A stretch of DNA of 64,000 nt. Origin: Bacillota bacterium (GTDB lineage: Bacteria > Bacillota > UBA5301 > Bu52). Both the position numbers and the translations under genes were made by a program. The stretch lies in assembly GCA_014896355.1 (NCBI GenBank), contig JADBKO010000006.1, positions 1 through 64,000 on the forward strand. Direction: 5' to 3'. The notes below the pieces were generated by a model. It did no database searches. It worked only from the letters and a program-made list of their open reading frames with translations, and had not been told where the DNA came from. Positions within the stretch are counted from its first letter, which is position 1, and each line of letters opens with the position of its first letter. Of the stretch, positions 46,210 to 55,000 are shown in pieces.

Positions 46210-49200
46210 CTAAAAACCGGCCTGGATCATGGCCTCCGCCACATACGTCCTGTATGGCGCCTGCGGCGGCTTGCGGCCGAATACCACGCTGGTCGCGGCT
46301 GTGGCGCTCCAGACCGGGGAGAATTGGTGGGCAAGGCCGCCTCCCAGCTTCAGCTTCTGGCTGCTGTCCGGCCGGCCTCCGCTCATGCCTGCGGTCTGCG
46401 CCAACTCTCCGTCCAGCTGCAGGGACCAGGACGGGCCCAGGGCAAAGGCCACCTGCGTCTGCAGGCCATAGGTGGAGACCGCCGTTTGATCGGCCGGATT
46501 CTCCTGGCGCTGCCAAGTCAGGAGGCCCGTGGTCTGCACGGCAGGGGACAAGAGCCAGGTCAAGCGCAGACCGGAATAGGCCTCGGAACTGCCCTGCACG
46601 CCGTACTCCGGATGGGCCACCTGGCGCAGGTGGTAGCTCAGATCCAGCCCCGGCGTCAAGGCCGGCGTCAAGAGCACGCTCAGGTTGGCACTGAGGCGCC
46701 CCTCGGTCTCCAGCTTGGCATCGGCCGGCCAATGCGTGCGGGTCCAGGTCAGGGCCACGGACGGCAGGATGGTTTGGCTGCCGCCCTGCAGCGAGGCCTG
46801 GGCCCACCAGGTGCTGCGGGGATGACCGTTGGCCAGGTCCATCTCCAGCCAGCGGCCGTTCAGCGCCGGAGTCAGTCGTAGATTGCCGAGGCTCAGCCCG
46901 GGCGCAGCCAGCCCCAGGTTGGCTTCCTGGACGAGTTGGCGCCGGGAGGGCTGCGCAGGCGTCGCCCCCAGGAGCACGTTCGTCCGCTGCCGGTAAGACG
47001 CCTGGGTCCGCACCGGGCCGAGCCCCTTGCCGTTCTGGCCGCTGCCCGCGCTGTTCCAGGCCAGCCCCCAGTCCAAGGATTCATTGCCCTGCCAGGCAGC
47101 GTCCCATCCTACGTCCGCGGGCTGCGACTCGGCGGCCTGGGCCTGAACCCAACGGATCTGGAAAGGGCGGCGGTAATGGGCATCGGCCGTGAGGCCCGGG
47201 AGCAGAGCGGCGCTGATACGGGCATCCCAGGTCTGCCCCTGCCAGGTCCATGGGCCCTGCCAGCCCAGGCCCAGCTGGCCAGCGTCGTAGCCCAGGCTCC
47301 AGCGCAGCCGGTTCTCCCACCAGGAGGCGGACACGCTGGTTCCCACCGTGCTCCCCACCTCGTCGAAATCCGGGGAGCCGGTGCGGTCCAGCCGGTTGAG
47401 GGAGGCGCGGGCCCCCAGCCGGATGCCGGTGGCGCCCACCTGCCAGTCGGCGTTTACTCCGTCCGTGACGGTGCGCACGGGGCGCTCTTCCCAGGCCCCG
47501 CTCCAATCCCGCCTGCGCACGGCCTTATCGCCATGTTCCAGCGACACCTGCGCCTTCCCGTCCGCCAGTTCCAGCCGGCCGCCGGCAGACCACTGGCGCT
47601 GATCCAGGCGTTCCGTGCGGCCAATGGCCGTAAATCCGGGTTGCAGGGACTCGGCCTGCAGCCATAGGCCCAGTGGGCCCAACTTCTGTTCCAGATAAAG
47701 GCGCGCCGCCGCTCCCCGGGCGGTATGTGTGCCGGGGTCCAGATCTGCGTAAGCGCCGCTGTCTTCCAACGGCACACCGGTCTGGCTGCTGGCAAAGCGG
47801 ACAATACCCGCAGCGCCGCTGCCAGGGCCGGGGCCGGACCCGGACCCGGCGCCGTTTCCCGGCTCATAGAGCCAAAGCGGGAGATCCCCCTGGCCGTCCG
47901 GCCCGGGGCCCGCTTGGCTGCCGGCCCAAACCTGATCCGCCGGAACGTAGGGAAAGGCCGCCGTGGCCAGGGCAGTCATGGGTTGGTCACTGGGCACGCA
48001 AAGCCACCAGTCCCCGGGCCCTGCCGGCAGACCCGCCACAGTGGCATACAAGCCGGCCGTGGTGGCCGCATAGAGGCTTGTTCCGCCGCCGGAATCCAGC
48101 CAGGCCAAAGCCAGCACCGGGGCCGGCGGCGGGCTGAGGCGGCGCGTCTGGTATTCAGCCGGGCCGCCGGCGGCCGGCCGGATCTCCTCCACGCTCCACA
48201 GCTCGCCGCTGGCCAGCACCGTCGCCACGATCTCCCCGCTGCCGCCAGGCTCCGCTGGCACAGCCGGCGCCGCTCCCGGTCCCGGTACGGCCAGGGATTG
48301 CACCGCCCGCCCCGGCAGCAGGATGGACGCAGGCCCGGAACCCCCATCCTGCCAAACGGCCAAACCTTGGGGCGTTCCTGCCCATACCCGACCCCGCAGC
48401 GGATCCGCAACCAAAACAGAAACCTCTTGGGAGGGCAAGCCTGCCTGCAACCGGTGCCAGGTGCCCAGGCTGGATTCTGCCGCCCATGCCAGACCCAGTG
48501 GCGTCCCGACCCAGATCCGGCCCGTGGCCGAATCTGCCGCCACGGCGGTCACTTGGCTGGAGGGCAGGCCGTCCGCGGCATAATAGCGATTCCAGTTGAC
48601 GGCCTGGTCGAAAGGGCTGGCCCCGGGCAGGCTGGAGGCTTTGGCCACCCGGGTCAGCCCGCCGTTGGTGGCGATATACCACGCTGTCTCCGTCTGGGCC
48701 AGGGCCCGCACGTCGTTGCCGGCCAGGCCCGCAGCCAGGGTGTAAAGGCGCCACTGCCCGCCCCCGGCGCCGGCAGCCGCCTCCTGCTCCGCCGGCCCGG
48801 CGTACACCGTCAGGCCGCTGCGGTGCCCGAACAGCACGTACGGCCGCCCGTCCGGCGCCGTCCCGGCACTCACCGCCTGCACGACGTTCGGCAGATGCTC
48901 CCGTTGGTTGTCGTCAAAGGGGAAGACGTTCTGGCTGAAGGCTGCATCCACCTGGGCTGAGAGGCCCCCGGCTTGCCAACGGCCGCTGGCGCCCACCACT
49001 GTGTGGGCCCCCGGCATGACCGGCACCTTGGCGGCTTCCGCCGGCGGCAAGGGCCGCTCCGCCGCGCGCACCACATCCAGCTGCAGGCGGTGCCCGGCGT
49101 CCGGGCTCCAGCCCAGGGAACACCCGAGCACGTCTTCCTGATAATATCCCGCCACCCCCAGGGCGCCGCGAAAGTATTCATAGTCGATGCGCAGAACGTC

Positions 49201-50856
49201 CTGGGGCCCTGCATCGCGCAGGAGTACCAGGATGCCGGCCTCATAATCCAGAGTATAGTCCGTGTCCCGCTTCAGAAGGACTCCGTTCAGATACACCCGT
49301 TCCGAACCGTGCGCCACCGCCACTCCCAGGGGATAGACGTTGTCCGTCACCCGATAGCGGTACTGCACCCGCACCCGGTCCGCCGCCGGATCCCACTGGC
49401 CTGGCGGCGGAAACTGGATCCGCATCATCCCGGCGTCGTAATAGATCTGCCAGGAAAAGCCGGCGATCTGCGCCGCAGGCCGCCACAGGCCCTGGATCTG
49501 CACTTCTACCTGCTCCGAGCCCGGCTCGATCCCTTGGTTGCCGAGGTCATAGAAGCCCCAGCCCTGGCGCAGCCGCGGGTCCGGCGGCGGCTGCGGCTGG
49601 AACAACCCGGGGTCGCCGGGCGCCGGATACAGCACGCCGGCTTCGGGCCCGTCCCCTTCCGGCTGGCGGGCCACCCGCAGAAAGCTATAATCGGACAGCA
49701 GGGTGCCCAAAAATTGCGCTTCCAGCTGGGAGCCCTCCACGAACGGATAGGTCTTGGCCTCTGCCCCCCGCAGGCTATGCAAACGATTGTATTCATTGAG
49801 AATCGCCTGGATCAGCGTGCGCAAAACCGCCTCCGGCGGGCGCCGTAGAACGAGATAGCCTTGTCCCTGGTATTCCAGCGCCGCATAGGTGCCCGGGGAA
49901 ATGCGGCGCAGGGTGCCTTCCACCAGTGTCCCTTCGGTCTCGCCGCTGCTGCCGGCGCCCAGAAAGCCCAAACCATACGCCTCCAAAAACTCCTGCAATG
50001 GCCGCGACGCCGTGGGCGTGCGTCCAAAGCGCACCCAGACCCGGTGAAAGTCCGAGTCGAAGCGCGGGGCGGCCAAAGCATACCAGAATGCCCCCCGGAT
50101 GGACGCGGTGAGGGAACCGTTCTCCCGGACCGGCGCGTAGGGCCCGTCCAATCCGGAATAGACCACCTGGTCGCTGCTGGCACCCCCGGTAAAGGTTTTG
50201 CTGGCCGGGATTCCCTGGCCTTGCGCCACAAACGCCCGGCCAAACCAGGGACCCTGGTGGGCCTGCAGCTCCACCCCCCGCAAGCTGGGGCTGTAGCCCA
50301 GGTACGGGTTGGGGCTCTGCCAAAGAAAATCCCCGAAACGGGCTTGCCAGGGACCGTGGGCCAGAGTGAACGAAGCCAGCTGCAGATTGTCGGATTTGGC
50401 GTTATCCACGTGGGCATCCAAGGCCAGGACGTCGCCTACATTGCCGCCGACGTCCACGGCGATGCGCTGCTTGAGGGTCAGCTGGCCGGGGACCAGGTCT
50501 TTCCGGCCTTCCAGGCCTGCCGGGTCCCCCCAGGCGTAGCCTCCCAGCCATTCCAGATGGCCGTTGAGCTGCCAGCCCGACGCCGCCCCGGCCGCCAGTG
50601 GGGGCTCGCCCGGCGCAGATTGCGCGTCCGCTGTCCCCCCCGGTGCGGACTGCGCGGGTGCCGCATCCGAAGCGGTCTGTCCCGTGGCAGCGTGGCCGCC
50701 CAGGTCTCCGGCAGGCTCCTGAGCAAGGGCCAGGGCGGAAAAACTGAGCCCCACCCCCGCCCCGAGCAGGATCCAGAAAAACGCTGCCATGGCTAGGGCG
50801 GCCCGGAACCCCCGCCCACCGTTCCGGATCTGCTGCCATGCCCGCCGCCGGCCCAT
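46210..50856 (-). CDS. Giant outer-membrane beta-barrel protein, SprA/Sov-like, with inserted beta-propeller
   Basis: N-terminal signal/TM; FGDFLWQSPNPYLGYSPSLRGVELQAHQG; GSERVYLNGVLLKRDTDYTLDYEAGILVLL resembling SprA-family GSExVxLxGxLLxRGxxxDYxIDYxxGEI; central Reg_prop-like repeats (GLPSSQVTAVAADSATGRIWVGTPLGLAW); many amphipathic strands; ends ...AEAMIQAGF. ATG 50856 preceded by GGAGG. Confidence 0.6.
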   Translation of the reverse strand: MGRRRAWQQIRNGGRGFRAALAMAAFFWILLGAGVGLSFSALALAQEPAGDLGGHAATGQTASDAAPAQSAPGGTADAQSAPGEPPLAAGAASGWQLNGHLEWLGGYAWGDPAGLEGRKDLVPGQLTLKQRIAVDVGGNVGDVLALDAHVDNAKSDNLQLASFTLAHGPWQARFGDFLWQSPNPYLGYSPSLRGVELQAHQGPWFGRAFVAQGQGIPASKTFTGGASSDQVVYSGLDGPYAPVRENGSLTASIRGAFWYALAAPRFDSDFHRVWVRFGRTPTASRPLQEFLEAYGLGFLGAGSSGETEGTLVEGTLRRISPGTYAALEYQGQGYLVLRRPPEAVLRTLIQAILNEYNRLHSLRGAEAKTYPFVEGSQLEAQFLGTLLSDYSFLRVARQPEGDGPEAGVLYPAPGDPGLFQPQPPPDPRLRQGWGFYDLGNQGIEPGSEQVEVQIQGLWRPAAQIAGFSWQIYYDAGMMRIQFPPPGQWDPAADRVRVQYRYRVTDNVYPLGVAVAHGSERVYLNGVLLKRDTDYTLDYEAGILVLLRDAGPQDVLRIDYEYFRGALGVAGYYQEDVLGCSLGWSPDAGHRLQLDVVRAAERPLPPAEAAKVPVMPGAHTVVGASGRWQAGGLSAQVDAAFSQNVFPFDDNQREHLPNVVQAVSAGTAPDGRPYVLFGHRSGLTVYAGPAEQEAAAGAGGGQWRLYTLAAGLAGNDVRALAQTETAWYIATNGGLTRVAKASSLPGASPFDQAVNWNRYYAADGLPSSQVTAVAADSATGRIWVGTPLGLAWAAESSLGTWHRLQAGLPSQEVSVLVADPLRGRVWAGTPQGLAVWQDGGSGPASILLPGRAVQSLAVPGPGAAPAVPAEPGGSGEIVATVLASGELWSVEEIRPAAGGPAEYQTRRLSPPPAPVLALAWLDSGGGTSLYAATTAGLYATVAGLPAGPGDWWLCVPSDQPMTALATAAFPYVPADQVWAGSQAGPGPDGQGDLPLWLYEPGNGAGSGSGPGPGSGAAGIVRFASSQTGVPLEDSGAYADLDPGTHTARGAAARLYLEQKLGPLGLWLQAESLQPGFTAIGRTERLDQRQWSAGGRLELADGKAQVSLEHGDKAVRRRDWSGAWEERPVRTVTDGVNADWQVGATGIRLGARASLNRLDRTGSPDFDEVGSTVGTSVSASWWENRLRWSLGYDAGQLGLGWQGPWTWQGQTWDARISAALLPGLTADAHYRRPFQIRWVQAQAAESQPADVGWDAAWQGNESLDWGLAWNSAGSGQNGKGLGPVRTQASYRQRTNVLLGATPAQPSRRQLVQEANLGLAAPGLSLGNLRLTPALNGRWLEMDLANGHPRSTWWAQASLQGGSQTILPSVALTWTRTHWPADAKLETEGRLSANLSVLLTPALTPGLDLSYHLRQVAHPEYGVQGSSEAYSGLRLTWLLSPAVQTTGLLTWQRQENPADQTAVSTYGLQTQVAFALGPSWSLQLDGELAQTAGMSGGRPDSSQKLKLGGGLAHQFSPVWSATAATSVVFGRKPPQAPYRTYVAEAMIQAGF

Positions 50857-50963
50857 GGAGTCCACCTCCTACCGCTGCCACTGTCCCGCCGGCGCAGGCC
50901 GGGCGAGGCGCCCTTTTCCCGTGTACGCCAGCGTCTCGCCGGCCTGCATCCCAGCCTGGGGGC

Positions 50964-51881
50964 TCAGAACCGCAGTACCGCGCCCAACCGATGGGCGGCC
51001 TTGCTGACAGGATGGGCCTCAAAGGCATAATCCACCTGGATCGCCTGCCAGCGCAGGCCGAGGCCCAGGGTCAGGGCCCAGCCCGAACCGGGGTTCCAAG
51101 CTCCACAACGCAGCTCTGCGGGCCCGAAATCATAAGCAGCGCCAGTATGAACCACGGTGCCCACGGACGGCTGCGACTCCACATCTGCGGCCAGCAGCAG
51201 GTTCCCCATCTGGTAGCCGGCGCCCAGCACCCAGGTGCGCTCGAACGGATCCAGCACACCGCTGGGCTCGTACCGGACACCGCCCAACGCATTGCGGGCC
51301 ACAAGGCCCAGGCGCAGATTCTCCAGCTCATAAGCGGCGCCCACATCGGCGGTGAAACCGTGGCCTCTCGTATTTGGCAGCGTTTGGCTGAAATACTTCC
51401 CCGTGACGCCCACGGCGAAGCTGGGGGAGAAGGCCCAGCCCGCGCCGGCCAGGGAAGCCAGCTCTTCCACCCGGTACGACGGACCCGGATTGCCGAATTC
51501 GTCGGCTCCCTCGCCGCCGGCGGCCATGCGCAGGATCCCCACCCCCAGGTTGGGCCGGGCATAAGCCAGGTTCAGATAACCGAGAGCGCCCCAATTGGAC
51601 GCATAGCTGGAAACCACGCTGTTGCCGTATAGCAGGGCCAACAGGGCCGGATTGTAATAGACCGCGCTGGCGTCCGTGGCGATGGCCGCGGCAGCGCCGC
51701 CCATCCCCATGGCCCGGGCGCCCAGGCCCTGGTTGAGCAGGGCCGCGGTGTGGCTGTAGTCCTGGGCTGGCGTTTCTTCCGCCTGCACGGGCAGCAGGGC
51801 GCCCACAGCCAGCAGAATGCCGAGGGCCAGGACCACGCATCCGGCTACGGCCGGTAACGAGCGGCAAACCCTCTTTATCAT
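50964..51881 (-). CDS. PorV/PorQ (UPF0164)-like outer-membrane barrel protein
   Basis: Signal peptide; LNQGLGARAMGMGGAAAAIATDASAVYYNPALLALLYGNSVV is the PorV/PorQ N-terminal signature; ends ...HRLGAVLRF. Confidence 0.75.
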   Translation of the reverse strand: MIKRVCRSLPAVAGCVVLALGILLAVGALLPVQAEETPAQDYSHTAALLNQGLGARAMGMGGAAAAIATDASAVYYNPALLALLYGNSVVSSYASNWGALGYLNLAYARPNLGVGILRMAAGGEGADEFGNPGPSYRVEELASLAGAGWAFSPSFAVGVTGKYFSQTLPNTRGHGFTADVGAAYELENLRLGLVARNALGGVRYEPSGVLDPFERTWVLGAGYQMGNLLLAADVESQPSVGTVVHTGAAYDFGPAELRCGAWNPGSGWALTLGLGLRWQAIQVDYAFEAHPVSKAAHRLGAVLRF

Positions 51882-51946
51882 CGGAGCCTCCCTCCAAACG
51901 CGCCTGCCGGGGCAGGCAAGATGGCACTGGGCCGGTCTTTCGGCAA

Positions 51947-51985
51947 ACGGCGGGGACCAGGGCCAGGATGCGCCCGGTCCCCGTC
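51947..51985. other. Stable hairpin in the S8-PorV intergenic region
   Basis: GCGGGGACCagGGCcaggatGCgCCCGGTCCCCGTC strong inverted repeat without U-tract. Confidence 0.4.
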
Positions 51986-52026
51986 GGAAACCAACTTTCC
52001 ATTTCGACGCAGGCGGGGCGGCTTCT

Positions 52027-52038
52027 GCAAACGTTTGC
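52027..52038. promoter_or_regulatory. Perfect 12-bp palindrome GCAAACGTTTGC (LacI-family-operator-like)
   Basis: Exact palindrome lying between the S8 stop and the porV-like start, nested in GGGGCGG...CCGCCCC arms (52015-52057). Confidence 0.4.
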
Positions 52039-52067
52039 TGGCCTGCGAAACCGCCCCAACCCTGGGG

Positions 52068-55000
52068 TTAGCGCTCGACCACCAGCTTCAGCACCGGCGA
52101 CGACCGCCCGCTGTTGGTGACCAGGACGTAGAGGTACAGCCCCGGAGCCAGCGGCGTGCCGTGGCTGTCCGTCAGATCCCAGAGGTAGTGGGTCTCGCCC
52201 TCCGCCACCTCGTGCCGGTAGGCCAGGCGTCCGGCGCTGTCGTAGACGTAGAGCGTGCCGCTCACACCTTGGGCGAAGTAGAAGGTCACGGTGCGATCGG
52301 CCGGGTTCGGGCCGGCAGCCACCAGGCCGGAGAGCTTCACGATGGTGAAGACCGGGCTGACGGCGCTGGCCTTGGCTCCCTGCGTATCCGTGACCGTCAC
52401 CTGCACTTGGTAGAGCCCGCCCTTGGGCACCACGGCTGTATCCCAGAGGTAGGTGCCATCGTTGGCCTCGCCGGCTGCGATCTCCGTCCAATGGGTGCCA
52501 TCGGCGGAGAAGGCCAGGCGGATCTGGAGGCTTTCCGCCGGATCATCGGGATCCGTGGCCGTCCACCGGATGGCCTCCTTGCCGGTCCAGACCGCACCGG
52601 CAGCCGGGGCGGTGATGCTCACCTGCGGCGGCAGATTCACGACCTCCACCTTCTGGCGGGCAGGCTCGACGCTGGGGGCGCCGGTGCTGTCCCAGACGGT
52701 GAGCGCCACCCAGTGGCTGCCTTTGGTGGTGTAGCGGTGCTGCGGGTTCTGCTCCGTACTGGTGGTGCCATCGCCGAAGTCCCAATGCCACGCCACAACC
52801 TCGCTGTCGCCCGGCTGCGACGCATCCCGGAATTGCACCGTATCCTGGATGGTCGGTTGAGCCGGGGTGAAGCTGAAGCCCGCCGTGGGCGCCACATGCG
52901 ACACCCCGGCTGCGAGGATGGCGCCGCGAAGCTGGTTCAGGCTGGGCGACGTGTCTGGGCCGATCTCCATGCGGATGAAGCCACCGTACAGGCCGCCCTC
53001 GCTGGAGTCCCGGTAAGGTACAGCGGACTGCTGGCTGACCGGCGCCCACTGCCCGGTGGCAGCGTCGAACCAGTAGAGAGCCAACCCTTGCGGATCCATC
53101 CCCTGCGGCCAGTACCAGTTGAGAACGATCCTTCCGATGCCGCTGACGCCGTCCGGGCCGGCCACAGCCTCCGTCGGTTGCAGAGCGAAGTAGGCATTGC
53201 GGCTGTTGAACAGGGCGGCGTGCGATGCCACCGGGTTGCCGCCGAAGCAGGTCAAAACGATCTCCGGCAGGTTCCCGTCGCCCGGGACCTCCGTGGGCTG
53301 CTGGGCCCGCTCATACCACAGGCGCAGGTCTTTCAGCGGATAGCCGTCAGTGACTGGCTCCATGATGAAGAGCGTACCCGTCACCGGTGCCGCCGGGCTG
53401 CCCACCACCAGGGTCTGCCAGGCCGTGCTGCTGCGGGCGCCCAGGTTATCCGTGACCCACAGCTGCACCGTGTAAATGCCACCCTGGGCGTAACGGTGCT
53501 GCGGGTTTTGGTCCAGGCTGGCGGCCCCGTCGCCGAAGTCCCAGTGCCAGGCGGCTACGCTGCCGTCCGGGTCGTGGGAACCATCGCTGAATCGCACGGG
53601 TTCTTCTGTACCCCGGCTCTCCAGGCCCGGGTGGTTGTAGGTGAAGGCCGCCACCGGCGCCTGGGTCACCGTGAATTGCGGGCTCACGACCACCGTGGAA
53701 CCGCGGTCCTTGTCGGTGACGGTGATGCGCACCTGCACCCGATCACTGGGCCCTACGCCCGCGAGATTCCAGGTGTAGCTGCCGCTATTGGGCAGGTTTT
53801 GTTTGATGCGGCTCCAGGTCTCGCCGCCATCCTTGCTGTATTCCAGGGCGACGGCGAGTTCAGTGCCGTCCTCAGGATCGCTGGCGTTCCACCGGATCTC
53901 CAGGCTGGGTGTGGTCACGATCTCTCCGCCCGCGGGTACAGTCAGTTCCACCTGCGGCGAACGATGGAGGGTGAAGTTGCCGCTCTGGGCTGTGGCGTGT
54001 TGCCCGTACGGATCCTTGACCGTCACCTGCACCTGGTAGAGATCGCCTACGGGCAGGCCGTTGGTATCCCAGTCATAGCGGCCGCTGTTCTCGGCATCCT
54101 GCACCAGCACCGTCCAGGTCTGGCCGCCGTCGCCGGAATAGGCGAGATCCACGGTCAGCGCCTGGTCATCGCGGGCCGTCCACTGGATGGGTGTCACGCC
54201 CTCGACCACCGAGCCGGCAGCGGGTTTCTGGATGCTCACCCGGGGGATGCCATTGATGGTCAGGTCCACCGGTACCACCGCCACCGGGCGATAGGGATCA
54301 TCCGCCATGACTCGGATGCCCGTGTGGTACACGCCCGGCGCCGCCGTGGGCGAGCCGAACGTCACGACGACATCCTGGCTCTTGCCCGGCAGCACCTGCC
54401 CGGAATCGGGATTCACACCCACCAGGCTGCCGATGGGCGTGAAGCCCACGGCCAAGCCGTCTTTCACGTACTGCGCGTTGTAGACCACTTCCAGGCCCAC
54501 GCTGCCACGGGCGTTCTCGATGCCCACCGTGGCGCTAGTGAGGTCTCCGCGCATGGACTGGTACTGGTAGAGAATGGTCCCGTCCGGCTTGAGAATGATC
54601 TGGAACGTATAGCCCACCTGGGCACCCCACTGCGGCACGTCTTTGAATTCCACGATGAAGCGCCGGTGAGCCTCATCGTAGTAGTAGTAGACATGGCCCG
54701 CAGCGCCGGGATCCAGATCGTCCCAAAACGCCGCCAGGATGTCATTGGGCTCGGCACTGTTGGGGATCGGCGCGTTCTCGAAAAAGCCCCGGATGCTCTT
54801 GCCGAAGGTCAGGTAGCCGTTGGAGCAGATGGCCACCTGGCTCTTGCTCTCCCCATAGAATGGGAAGGGGAACGGCAGAGGCACCGTGACTCCGGACTCG
54901 TCGTCCAGCGTCACCGGGGTCCCGATTTCGCTGATCTCCAGCCAGTCGTACGCCGGGCCGCCCTCTTGGTCACTGTCCATCCAGACGTAGCCGTAGGCGT

